DNA from: VRUE01 sp044867925
GTDB lineage: Bacteria > Actinomycetota > Thermoleophilia > Solirubrobacterales > 70-9
Assembly (NCBI GenBank): GCA_044867925.1
Contig: JBIOVV010000089.1
Location: forward strand, 1 to 37,116
Direction of reading: 5' to 3'
DNA: 37,116 nt
Shown here one piece after another: positions 7,081 through 17,783 of the stretch (position 1 is the stretch's first letter; the number at the start of each line of letters is the position of its first letter). Position numbers and translations under genes: made by a program. The notes below the pieces were generated by a model. That model did no database searches, was not told where the DNA came from, and saw nothing but the letters and a program-made list of their open reading frames with translations.

Positions 7081-8735
7081 TACGCTTGCTCTGCCTCCTC
7101 GACAACAGGCTCGGCTTCGGGCTCCGAAGCCTCTTGCTCGGGGACCGGCTCCCCCACGGACTCACCAGCAACTCCGTCCCGAGTCTGCTCAGGAGCAGGC
7201 TCCTCGGCGAATTCCTCACCACCAGCATCGGCCTGAGGCTCAGCGGCATCATCTGCGGGTGGCGTCGAGGATGGGACGTCGCCCGCAGCTTGCGAGGACG
7301 ACGGGTCATCCTCGGCGACAGGACCCGCAGCCGATTCCTCTGAGCCCTCCTCAGGAGCCTCCTCGACGAATTCGGATTCAGCTTTGGCCACGATCTCATC
7401 GACCTGGCCCTGATCGGCATCGGGGTCGGCGAGGATTTCGACTTCGGCCTCGGGAATCGAAGCCAGCACGGCGATCTGATTGGTCTCGAAGCGGCTCAGG
7501 GCCTGGTGCTGGGGCAGGCCGCAGTAGGTCGAGCCCTCGATCGCCGCATTGGGGCAGCGGCGCCCGTTGGAGAGCACCGCCATGCAGCGACCGTCGAAGG
7601 TTTCTTCGCCTTCGTACTCGACGTCCTGATCCTCCTGGGAGAACTCGGTCTCGGACTTGATGTCGACCCGCCAGCCGGTCAGGCGGGCGGCGAGGCGGGC
7701 GTTCTGGCCGTCGCGGCCGATCGCCAGGGAGAGCTGGTCATCGGGCACGATCACGGTCGCCTGGCGCTCGTCGTCGTCGACGATCACCTCGCGCACGCGG
7801 GCCGGCGAGAGCGCCTTGGCGACGAAGCGGGCGGGCTCGTCGTTGTGGGGAATGATGTCGATCTTCTCGCCGCGCAGCTCGGAGACGACCATCCGCACCC
7901 GCGAGCCGCGCGGGCCGACGCAGGCGCCGACCGGATCGACGCCGTCGGCGTGGGAGATCACCGCGATCTTCGAGCGGTAGCCCGGCTCGCGGGCGACGCC
8001 GACGATCTCGACCAGTTTGTCGGCGATCTCGGGGACCTCCATTTCGAAGAGCTTCTTGATCAGCTCGGAGCTGCGGCGGGAGACGACGATCGCCGGCCCT
8101 TTGGTCGAGTCGGAGACATCGGTGATCACGGCCTTGACCCGCATCCCGTGGTCGTAGCGCTCGTTGTAGACCTGCTCGGACTTGGGCAGCAGCGCCTCGA
8201 CCCGCTCACGCAGCTGGACCAGCGTGTAGCGCTTGTCGGACTGCTGGATGATCCCGGTGATCAGCTCGCCGACCCGGTCCTGGTACTCGTCGAACATCAT
8301 CATCCGTTCGGCCTCGCGAATCCGCTGCAGGATCACCTGCTTGGCGGTCTGGGCGGCGATGCGGCCGAAGTCTTCGGGAGTGACGTCGCGGGTCTCGATT
8401 TGATCCTCGTAGGGGGCGATCATCTCCGGGTCGAGCTCGGGATCCTCGGGCTCGCGCAGCTCGCCCGTCTCGGGATCGATTTCGCGCTCTTCCTCCTCCT
8501 GGGCCTCGGCCGCCTCGGCGAGCAGCTTCTCCTCCAGCTCAGGCGGCAGGATCAGTTCGAAGACGCGGAAGTCGCCGGTTTCGTGATCGAGGTCGACGCG
8601 GGCGTACTTGGCCGCTCCGGGCGTCTTCTTGTAGGCGGAGAGGAGCGCGTCGGCGAGCGCGTCCATCAGCTTGTCGGCGGAGATCCCCTTCTCCTGCTCC
8701 AGTGCCTTGACTGCCTCGACGATCTCCTTGCTCAC
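7080..8735 (-). CDS. nusA: Transcription factor NusA with extra C-terminal Cys3-His cluster and acidic tail
   Basis: This 551-residue NusA modulates pausing, termination and antitermination. The polymerase-binding N domain (1-150) contains an acidic insertion at about 66-112. The S1 domain is about 155-222. KH1 follows with GACVGPRGSRVRMVVSEL (270-287), then KH2 with LSLAIGRDGQNARLAARLTGW (335-355). After KH2 there is a non-canonical Cys3-His pattern, C384-X9-C394-X10-C405-X4-H410, resembling short zinc-binding modules. A Glu/Asp/Ala/Pro-rich tail of about 110 residues follows. GTG 8735 overlaps the rimP stop (GTGA), which fixes the start. The frame stays open far upstream, but that region belongs to rimP and coaBC. 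Confidence 0.95.
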   Translation of the reverse strand: MSKEIVEAVKALEQEKGISADKLMDALADALLSAYKKTPGAAKYARVDLDHETGDFRVFELILPPELEEKLLAEAAEAQEEEEREIDPETGELREPEDPELDPEMIAPYEDQIETRDVTPEDFGRIAAQTAKQVILQRIREAERMMMFDEYQDRVGELITGIIQQSDKRYTLVQLRERVEALLPKSEQVYNERYDHGMRVKAVITDVSDSTKGPAIVVSRRSSELIKKLFEMEVPEIADKLVEIVGVAREPGYRSKIAVISHADGVDPVGACVGPRGSRVRMVVSELRGEKIDIIPHNDEPARFVAKALSPARVREVIVDDDERQATVIVPDDQLSLAIGRDGQNARLAARLTGWRVDIKSETEFSQEDQDVEYEGEETFDGRCMAVLSNGRRCPNAAIEGSTYCGLPQHQALSRFETNQIAVLASIPEAEVEILADPDADQGQVDEIVAKAESEFVEEAPEEGSEESAAGPVAEDDPSSSQAAGDVPSSTPPADDAAEPQADAGGEEFAEEPAPEQTRDGVAGESVGEPVPEQEASEPEAEPVVEEAEQA

Positions 8736-8971
8736 TGGATCTCCTTGTGATTGCTGTACTTGGGGCCGGGCGAGGAAACCTCCAGCGCATAGTCGGCCCG
8801 CAGGTGATTGAGGTGGTGGGTGACCCGTTCGCAGAGCGCCAGGTCGACGCCACCGGGATGGTCGATGAAGAGACGCAGCGCCTCCTTGCTCGGCTGCTCG
8901 AGCGCGACCAGATCGAGCTCTGCGTCGAGCTCGCGAAGCTGCTGCTGGATGTCTTGCTGAAGGTCTTCCAT
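8732..8971 (-). CDS. rimP: RimP N-terminal domain only (shortened ribosome maturation factor)
   Basis: This 79-residue protein matches the N-terminal half of RimP, the factor for 30S maturation. The segment LRLFIDHPGGVDLALCERVTHHL corresponds to the family's LRVYID..GI.LDDCE.VS..L, and it ends in ALEVSSPG. The family normally continues another 70 or so residues with an Sm-like C-terminal domain. Here the frame stops eight codons later and nusA starts at once (GTGA overlap). No remnant of the second domain fits between them. Position directly before nusA supports the identity. ATG 8971 follows a terminator-like hairpin closely, and no good Shine-Dalgarno sequence is visible. Whether it is functional alone is unknown. 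Confidence 0.8.
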   Translation of the reverse strand: MEDLQQDIQQQLRELDAELDLVALEQPSKEALRLFIDHPGGVDLALCERVTHHLNHLRADYALEVSSPGPKYSNHKEIQ

Positions 8972-8985
8972 TTGGGTTGAGGCGT

Positions 8986-9009
8986 AAAAAAAGTGGGCCA
9001 GGCCCACTT
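8986..9009 (-). terminator. Intrinsic terminator / attenuator ahead of rimP-nusA-infB
   Basis: On the minus strand AAGTGGGC and GCCCACTT form a perfect stem around a 3-nt loop (8991-9009), followed by an uninterrupted run of seven T (8992-8986). This is a textbook Rho-independent terminator. It lies between the likely promoter (-10 at 9043-9048) and the rimP ATG at 8971. It would therefore act inside the operon's own leader, which fits attenuation rather than simple transcript ending. Autoregulation of nusA operons is known in enterobacteria; its use here is inference. Confidence 0.8.
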
Positions 9010-9042
9010 CCGATACTGCGGTGAGACGAAAAGCTTGGGGCG

Positions 9043-9048
9043 AGTATA
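9043..9048 (-). promoter_or_regulatory. Likely -10 box of the rimP-nusA operon
   Basis: TATACT on the minus strand lies within GCTATACTCGCC, a 12-base string also found at the mihF promoter (11700-11705). Transcription would begin near 9036 and give a leader of about 65 nt containing the terminator hairpin. The -35 region (around 9066-9071) has no good consensus match. Confidence 0.55.
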
Positions 9049-9067
9049 GCTCGCGTGATGCCCTGGG

Positions 9068-9162
9068 CCAGCGGGTCCTGTCGCGATGGCCCTCCCCCAT
9101 GTGCTCGGACGCCTGCGGCGTCCTCCGCTATGGGGGACCCCCGCCATCGCGCCACCCGCTGG
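9068..9162 (-). terminator. Long nested hairpin after coaBC
   Basis: Four perfect stems nest inside 95 nt: 9068-9076 with 9154-9162 (9 bp), 9082-9090 with 9143-9151 (9 bp), 9093-9100 with 9130-9137 (8 bp), and 9107-9113 with 9117-9123 (7 bp, 3-nt loop). It starts 1 nt after the coaBC stop codon and ends about 20 nt before the rimP -10 box. There is no T tract, so it is either a strong hairpin that ends or protects the coaBC message, or a palindromic repeat. The rest of 9010-9163 holds only the promoter. Confidence 0.6.
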
Positions 9163-9163
9163 A

Positions 9164-10408
9164 CTAGCGGTTCGGCTGAGCTTGCTTGCTTCTTAGCTGG
9201 TCGACTCTCTGGAGGATCGTCTCGGCAATGACGTCCTTGGGAGCTTGCGGGACGGGGTCGGCGCTCGTGGAGTCGATCAGGGTTATTGCGTTTTCTTGGC
9301 TCTCGAAGCCGATCTCGGGGTTTGAGATGTCGTTGAGGACGATCAGGTCGGCGTTCTTGCGGTGGAGCTTCTCGCGGGCGCGGTCGGCGTTGTCGCCGGC
9401 TTCGGCGGCGAAGGCGACCACGGTTTGGTCCTTGGTGCGGGTGGCGCCGAGACCGGCGAGGATGTCCTCGGTGGGCTCCAGGTGGAGGTCCAGGGACGTG
9501 TCCCGGGTCAGCTTGCCGGCTGCAGGGTCGCCTGCCTTGAAGTCGGCGGGGGCGGCGGCCATGAGAAGGACTTGGGCGCTGGGGAACTCGGCGCGGGCGG
9601 CCTCGGCGAGCTGCGCGGTGGTCTCGACGTCGATGCGGTGGACGCCAGGAGGCTCCGGCAGGCTGACGTTGGCGGCGATCAGGGTTACGTCGGCGCCGCG
9701 GCGGGCGGCGGCGGCGGCGAGGGCAATGCCCATGCGGCCGCTGGAGCGGTTGCCGAGGAAGCGGACCGGGTCGATCGGCTCGCGGGTGCCGCCGGCCGTG
9801 ACGAGGACGCGGAGGCCGTCCCAGGGGAGCTCGCCGATGGGCAGTTCGGCCTCGACCCACGCCAGAAGGGCGACGGGGTCCGGCAGGCGGCCCTTGCCAT
9901 GCTCGCCGCGCGAGGCGAGGGCGCCCTCGTCGGGCTCGATCACCGCGACTCCCCGCTCTCGCAGGGTGGCGAGGTTGACCTGAGTCGCAGCGTCCATGTA
10001 CATGCGGTCGTTCATCGCCGGCGCGACCAGACGGGGCGCCGTACAGGCAAGGAAGGAGGTCGTGACCATCGAGTCGGCCGCCCCGGTGGCGAGCTTGGCG
10101 AGCGTGTTGGCCGAGGCCGGCGCGATCAGGTAGGCGTCGCAGTTGGTGGCGAGCTCGAGGTGGCCGATCGGGTCGTGCGAGGGCGCTGTTTCGCCTGGGA
10201 AGGCGCCGCGCAGCGGGTCGCGCTCGAACTCGGAGCGCAGCACCGGCGCGCCGACGATGCCCTCGAAGGAGGCGGCGCCGACGAAACGGGCGGCGCCCTC
10301 GGTCATCAGCACGCGCACGCCGTGGCCGGCGGTGGTCGCCAGGCGCGCGAACTCGAGCGCCTTGTAGGCGGCGATCCCTCCGCTTACGCCGAGCAGGATT
10401 CTGGCCAT
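9164..10408 (-). CDS. coaBC: Bifunctional phosphopantothenoylcysteine decarboxylase / synthase
   Basis: This 414-residue flavoprotein performs two steps of coenzyme A synthesis: CTP-dependent joining of cysteine to 4'-phosphopantothenate (CoaB), then decarboxylation (CoaC). The N-terminal CoaC domain shows ILLGVSGGIAAYK, the GHLELA histidine near residue 90, ASANTLAKLATGAADSM and PAMNDRMY near residue 130. The CoaB domain shows TAGGTREPIDPVRFLGNRSSGRMG (near 195-220) and HRKNADLIVLND. ATG 10408 is preceded by AGGA with a 7-nt gap. A frame extending further upstream covers rpoZ and is not used. The rpoZ-coaBC order is typical of Actinobacteria. Confidence 0.95.
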   Translation of the reverse strand: MARILLGVSGGIAAYKALEFARLATTAGHGVRVLMTEGAARFVGAASFEGIVGAPVLRSEFERDPLRGAFPGETAPSHDPIGHLELATNCDAYLIAPASANTLAKLATGAADSMVTTSFLACTAPRLVAPAMNDRMYMDAATQVNLATLRERGVAVIEPDEGALASRGEHGKGRLPDPVALLAWVEAELPIGELPWDGLRVLVTAGGTREPIDPVRFLGNRSSGRMGIALAAAAARRGADVTLIAANVSLPEPPGVHRIDVETTAQLAEAARAEFPSAQVLLMAAAPADFKAGDPAAGKLTRDTSLDLHLEPTEDILAGLGATRTKDQTVVAFAAEAGDNADRAREKLHRKNADLIVLNDISNPEIGFESQENAITLIDSTSADPVPQAPKDVIAETILQRVDQLRSKQAQPNR

Positions 10409-10445
10409 GGCTTTTCCTATCGGATCCGGCGGCGCCGGAGGCGCA

Positions 10446-10679
10446 CTAGGAGCGGTACTCGTACTTGAGCTTGCCCGCGGCGACCTCTTCGAGCGCAACC
10501 GAGAGGTAGTTCCTGTCGCCGGGAATATCGACCATCGGCGGCGGGTACTCGCCAAAGCTGCCCTCGCCGAGGCTGTGGTAGTAGCTGTTGATCTGCCGAG
10601 CCCGCTTGGCGGCGACGACTACTGCCGCGTAGTGCGAGTCGGTGTGATCGAGGAGCTTGTCAACGCGTGGTTTGATCAT
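10446..10679 (-). CDS. rpoZ: RNA polymerase omega subunit
   Basis: This 77-residue omega subunit helps assemble and stabilise RNA polymerase. The N-terminal KPRVDKLLDHTDSHYAAVVVAAKRARQINSYY contains the conserved (Y)xxVxxAAKRARQIN segment, and the protein ends VALEEVAAGKLKYEY. Its ATG (10679) lies inside the 3' end of gmk, giving a 20-bp overlap in a different frame. That implies coupled translation, and there is no clear Shine-Dalgarno sequence. Between it and coaBC (10409-10445) there is only a GC-rich hairpin TCCGGC/GCCGGA without a T tract. Confidence 0.95.
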   Translation of the reverse strand: MIKPRVDKLLDHTDSHYAAVVVAAKRARQINSYYHSLGEGSFGEYPPPMVDIPGDRNYLSVALEEVAAGKLKYEYRS

Positions 10680-11253
10680 CGGCCCGGGAGTCTAGAGGTA
10701 TCCCCAACTCGGCGCGCACGATTCCCTCCAGCTCATCGGCGGCACGGTCGAGATCGTCGTTGGTGACGGTGTGGGCGAACTCGCCCTGGGCGGCCAGCTC
10801 CTGCTCGGCGACTTCGAGCCTGGCGTCGATCGCCTCGAGGCTGTCGGTCCCGCGCGACTCGAGCCGGCGGCGCAGCGAAGCGGGATCTGGCGGGGCGATG
10901 AAGACCTGGACCGACTCCCGCATCGCGGCGCGCACCTGGCGCGCTCCCTGGACCTCGATCTCGAGTACCACAGAGTGGCCCTGATCGAGTCGGTTGCGCA
11001 CCTCAGAGCGCAGCGTGCCGTAGCGATGACCGCTGTAGGTGGCGAACTCGAGGAAGTCTTCGGCGGCAATCCGCCGGTCGAACTCCTCGGGCGCGAGGAA
11101 GTGGTAATCGCGTCCGTTCGTCTCACCCTGGCGCGGCTCGCGGGTGGTGGCGGAGATCGAGAGCTCGAGGTCGGGAATGCGCTCAAGCAGGCGCGCGATC
11201 AGCGTTCCCTTGCCAACCCCGGATGGACCTGTGATTACGAAGACCTTGGACAT
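10660..11253 (-). CDS. gmk: Guanylate kinase
   Basis: This 197-residue kinase phosphorylates GMP to GDP, linking purine supply to GTP and (p)ppGpp. Seen in order: P-loop GPSGVGKGT (residues 9-17), the GMP-binding segment SISATTREPRQGETNGRDYHFL, EFATYSGHRYGTL and VLEIEVQGARQVR. I chose ATG 11253 (MSKVFVITGPSG), not the upstream GTG, because the extra 20 residues would come from the structured leader and have no family counterpart. rpoZ overlaps the 3' end. Leader stems may enclose the initiation region (separate entry). Confidence 0.96.
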   Translation of the reverse strand: MSKVFVITGPSGVGKGTLIARLLERIPDLELSISATTREPRQGETNGRDYHFLAPEEFDRRIAAEDFLEFATYSGHRYGTLRSEVRNRLDQGHSVVLEIEVQGARQVRAAMRESVQVFIAPPDPASLRRRLESRGTDSLEAIDARLEVAEQELAAQGEFAHTVTNDDLDRAADELEGIVRAELGIPLDSRADDQTTR

Positions 11254-11256
11254 AGG

Positions 11257-11357
11257 ACGGCCGCGAAAACCAAGCAGATCGACCGGACGCAGGGAGCGTG
11301 GCGTGCTCCGCACGCGAGCGACCGAGGACGGCGATATGCGCCGGTTTGCGCGGCCGT
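11257..11357 (-). promoter_or_regulatory. Structured gmk leader (closed multi-stem junction)
   Basis: The whole 103-nt gap between mihF and gmk is enclosed by a 15-base inverted repeat with one mismatch: 11257-11271 (near the gmk start) and 11343-11357 (at the mihF stop). Two smaller perfect hairpins lie inside: GGCG/CGCC (11330-11333 with 11339-11342), stacked directly on the outer stem, and GCGTGC/GCACGC (11301-11306 with 11310-11315, 3-nt loop). This folds as a multi-branch junction whose closing stem ends 3 nt before the gmk ATG. Any control of gmk-rpoZ-coaBC is inference. Confidence 0.45.
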
Positions 11358-11689
11358 TATCGGCGGAGCTGCGAAACGAGCTCTGTGCGCTGCCGCTCGG
11401 AGAGGCCGCCGATGGTCTTGGAAGGCGAGATCCGGCACTGATTGAGGATCCGGTTGGTCTTCACGCGACCGTACTTGGGCACCGCCAGCAGCATGTCGAA
11501 GACCTTCGCCGTGAGCACGTACTCGGGGGGGTCGAGCAGCAGCGCGTGAATGTTCGCCTTGCCCGCTTTGAGGTCCTTCTTCAGCTTTGCGCGAGCGGTG
11601 CGAATGTCGTTGGCGCGTTTGAGCGCGTCCATCCGCTGATCCAGCGATCGCTCGGGCGCGGCAGCAGAAGTCTTGACCGGGGCGGGCAT
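11357..11689 (-). CDS. mihF: Actinobacterial integration host factor (mIHF)
   Basis: This 110-residue basic DNA-binding nucleoid protein is specific to Actinobacteria. It has a helical N terminus (DQRMDALKRANDIRTARAKLKKDLKAG) and the hallmark ALLLDPPEYVLTAKVFDMLLAVPKYGRVKTNRIL. The helix-hairpin-helix-like DNA-contact region is PKYGRVKTNRILNQCRISPSKTIGGLSERQ. ATG 11689 gives the usual length. The frame is open upstream into the pyr operon end, but that stretch shows no family features. It has its own promoter with a very short leader. It heads the unit mihF-gmk-rpoZ-coaBC. Confidence 0.95.
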   Translation of the reverse strand: MPAPVKTSAAAPERSLDQRMDALKRANDIRTARAKLKKDLKAGKANIHALLLDPPEYVLTAKVFDMLLAVPKYGRVKTNRILNQCRISPSKTIGGLSERQRTELVSQLRR

Positions 11690-11699
11690 GTGGGCGGCG

Positions 11700-11727
11700 A
11701 GTATAGCCGCGGGTCGCGGGCGTGCAA
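11700..11727 (-). promoter_or_regulatory. mihF promoter (-35 TTGCAC, 16 nt, -10 TATACT)
   Basis: On the minus strand TTGCAC (11727-11722) and TATACT (11705-11700) are 16 nt apart, a good sigma-70-type promoter. The -10 ends only 10 nt before the ATG at 11689, so the transcript should be leaderless or have just a few leader bases. No Shine-Dalgarno sequence is visible. The string GCTATACTCGCC is shared with the rimP-nusA promoter. Confidence 0.7.
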
Positions 11728-11761
11728 GGCCATACAACCCATTTGCGCTGAAATTCACCTG

Positions 11762-11778
11762 AACCTCGAGTCGAGGTT
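11762..11778 (-). terminator. Hairpin at the end of the pyr operon
   Basis: AACCTCG and CGAGGTT form a perfect 7-bp stem with a 3-nt loop, starting at the pyrKD stop codon (11778-11780). No T tract follows, so termination is likely but not textbook. The mihF promoter begins 35 nt further on. Confidence 0.5.
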
Positions 11779-13564
11779 TAGGCGGTGTCGCCGATTGGAG
11801 TGTTGCTCCGAGTGAATTTGAGCGCTTCGGGAATCTCCCCTGCCACCCGTTCTCCAGCACGCGGGTCCCTGAAGTTCTCCGTCCCGACCGCCGCCAGGCT
11901 TGCGCCCGCGGCGAGCATTTCGGCTGCGTCGGCGCCGCTCGAGATCCCGCCCATGCCGACGATCGGGATGCTCACAGCGGCCGCGACGGCGCGTAGCTGC
12001 GCGATCGCGATCGGCCGTATCGCCGGGCCCGAGAGCCCGCCATGGCCCGCTGCGATCCCAGGCTCTCCGGTCGCCGGATCGATCGCGCTCCCCTTGACCG
12101 TGTTGACCAGCGAGACCGCATCGGCTCCCCCCTCCTCGGCGGCGACAGCGACGTCTGCGGGATTGGCGACGTTCGGCGTCAGCTTCACGATCAGCGGCTT
12201 CCCGGTCAGCGGGCGCAGAGCTTCGAGCAGAGCGGCTGTCTCCTCGGGCTGCTCCCCGACGATCAGGCCGGAGTGGACGTTGGGGCAGGACACGTTGAGC
12301 TCGATCGCCGCCACCTCGTCCCGCTCCCCCACTCCTTCGACCAGGCGTGCGAAGTCCTCGTGTCCGGTGGCCATCACCGAGACGATCAGCGGCACGGGCA
12401 ACTCGGCGAGACGTGGCAGATCCTCGGCCAGAAACCCGTCGAGACCCTTGTTGGGCAGGCCGATCGAGTTGATCATCCCCGCCGGGGTCTCCCAGATCCG
12501 CCGCGGCTCGTTGCCGGTCCGCGGCTCCGGCGTGATGGTCTTCGACACGAAGGCGGAAAACGGGAATCGCTCCAACAGCTCATCCCCGTAGACACGCCAT
12601 GCTGCAAGGGCATCGAACGTGCCCGATGCGTTGATGACGGGGTGGTCGAGCTTGAGCCCACAGAAATCGACTGGCTCCTCGGCCCTGGATCGGCCCGCTG
12701 ATCCGTGGCTGCCGGGGGGTGGCGCCGCAGGGGGCGGTGGGCCCCCCGCCGCGACAGGGCCCGCCGCCCCCGCGCGCAAGACGGGCCCGTCGACGCACAG
12801 CCGCAGGTAGCCACCCTCGGGCTTTGGCACCGCACACCCGAAGCAGGCGCCAAAGCCGCAGGCCATCGGCGACTCCATGGCGAGCTCGCAGGGAACGTTA
12901 GCAGCCGTGCAGAGTGCGGCGACTGCGTCGAGCATCGGCGGTGGGCCGCAGGCGTAAACCGCGGCGCTCTGGGCGTCGTCGCCCTCGAGCATCGCCGCCA
13001 GCAGGTCGGTGACGTAGCCGTGGTGGCCGACGTGGCCGTCGTCGCTGGCGAGGCGGACCTCGCAGCAGGAGAAGAGGTCGTCGAGGCCGCCTGAGTGGGC
13101 TTCGTCTCGAAAGCCGAGGAGGACGCGGGCGGGGATGTTCCTCGCGGCGAAGGCTCGCCGCAACAGCGCCAGCGGGGCGATGCCGATCCCGCCGCCGACG
13201 AGAATCGCGCCGGCGGCATCTCCCGACAGCTCCCTGGGAGCCGAGAAGGAGTTGCCGAGGGGGCCGTTCACCCAGACGCTCTCGCCGGGCTCGAGCTCGC
13301 AGAGGCGGTCGGTGCCGGGGCCGATGCCCTCGATCAGGAAGTCGAGGCGGACGCCGCCTGCCGCGGGGCCGGTCTCGGCGACGGATAGGGCGCGTGGCAG
13401 AAAGGGACGCCCCTCGCTCTGCTCCCAGCGCCGCTCGGTGGCGAGCATGTAGAACTGGCCCGGCCGGGGCTCGGGCCCCACGGGGTCGACGAGCGAAAAG
13501 AGGCGGTAGCCGCCCGTGGCGCGGCTCTCGGAGACCTCGCAGAGGCGGCGCCCGAAGGGGGCGG

Positions 13565-13568
<4 letters not shown>
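11778..13568 (-). CDS. pyrKD: Fused dihydroorotate dehydrogenase B: PyrK electron-transfer and PyrD catalytic domains in one chain
   Basis: One 596-residue open frame contains both subunits of the NAD-dependent (class 1B) dihydroorotate dehydrogenase. Residues 1-263 are PyrK: the FAD motif RALS (59-62), NAD-binding GGGIGIAPL (125-133), and the [2Fe-2S] cysteines C237-X4-C242-X2-C245-X12-C258. Residues 264-298 form a Gly/Pro/Ala-rich linker. Residues 299-596 are PyrD: NASGTFDA, ELNVSCPN with catalytic C428, KLTPNV, and VGMGGISSG for FMN phosphate. In known systems PyrK and PyrD are separate proteins forming a heterotetramer. No stop or frameshift separates the halves. ATG 13568 overlaps the carB stop (ATGA). 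pyrF, often next in Actinobacteria, is absent here. Confidence 0.93.
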
Positions 13569-16664
<3,096 letters not shown>

Positions 16665-16672
<8 letters not shown>

Positions 16673-17783
16673 CGGCCAGCTCCAGAAAGGAGTCGAAGAG
16701 GTGGCGGGCATCGTGCGGGCCGGGCCCGGCCTCGGGGTGGTACTGGACCGTAGCGGCAGCCACGTCCTTCAGCATCAGGCCCTCGACCGTGCGATCGTAG
16801 AGGTTGAGGTGGGAGAGCTCGGCGGCGCCGAAATCGGTCTCCCAGCGCACCGGCTCGTCGGCCTCGATCCGAGGCTCGCCGCCGGGCCCCTGCACGGCGA
16901 AGCCGTGGTTCTGCGAGGTGATGTCGATCCGCCCCGTGGCCAGCTCCTTGACCGGGTGATTGGCGCCGCGGTGGCCGAAGGGCAGCTTGAAGGTCTCCAG
17001 CCCGACCGCGCGGCAGAGCAGCTGGTGGCCGAGACAGATGCCGAAGAGGGGCTTCTTGCCGACCAGCTCGCGCACGGTCTCGACCACGTAGCCGAGGGCA
17101 GCGGGGTCACCCGGCCCGTTGGCGAGGAAGACGACGTCGGGTTCCTCGGCGAGGACTTCCCCTGGCGAGGAGGCGCAGGGCAGCAGGGTGAGCCGGCAGC
17201 CGCGCTCGCGCAGCTGGCGGACGATGTTGAGCTTGATCCCGGTGTCGATGCCGACCACGTGCGGCCCGCCCTCGCCCTCGAAGCGGACCGGCTCGGCCGG
17301 GCTGACGGTGCGGGCGAAGTCGGCGCCGTCCATCGAGGGCTCGGCGGCGACGCGTTCGCGCGCCTCGCTCTCGGCCATGCCGGCGGGGAAGATGCCGCCG
17401 CGCATCGCGCCGCCCTCGCGGATGTGGCGGACGACGGCGCGGGTATCGACGCCGCCGATCGCCGGCACGCCGCAATCGACGAGCCAGTCGAGCCAGCCGC
17501 CCTCGGCGGTGGCGACGTCCTCGCCGTTCTTGGGGTCGCGCATGACGACGCCGCGGGCGTGGGCGCGATCGGACTCCATCGCCGCCGCGGAGACGCCGTA
17601 GTTGCCGATCAGGGGATAGGTGAAGACGATGATCTGTCCGGCGTAGGAGGGATCGGTGACCGACTCCTGATAGCCGGTCATCGCCGTGTTGAAGACGACC
17701 TCTCCGGTGACAGGACCAGCGGCCCCGCAGGGAACGCCATCGAAGCGCACCCCGTCCTCGAGCAGCAGGAACCCCTCGCTCAC
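16665..17783 (-). CDS. carA: Carbamoyl-phosphate synthase small (glutaminase) subunit
   Basis: This 372-residue class I glutamine amidotransferase feeds ammonia to CarB. The N-terminal CPSase domain has LLLEDGVRFDG and GEVVFNTAMTGYQESVTDPSY. The GATase domain has LANGPGDPA, nucleophile Cys in GICLGHQLL, and the His-Glu pair in QYHPEAGPGPHD. The start is GTG 17783, which overlaps the pyrC stop (GTGA). The frame is open further upstream, but that would lie inside pyrC. Confidence 0.97.

Noticed and set aside
4582..7236. 884-codon open frame on the plus strand, antisense to rbfA and infB
   Set aside because: It is a by-product of high GC and strong third-position bias on the real minus-strand genes; the translation is repetitive Leu/Gly/Asp/Arg-rich and resembles no protein.
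8736..9860. NusA frame open far upstream, giving a 926-residue reading
   Set aside because: The extra part passes out of phase through rimP, the leader hairpins and coaBC and is Arg/Pro/Ser-rich. The GTG at 8735 overlapping the rimP stop is the sensible start.
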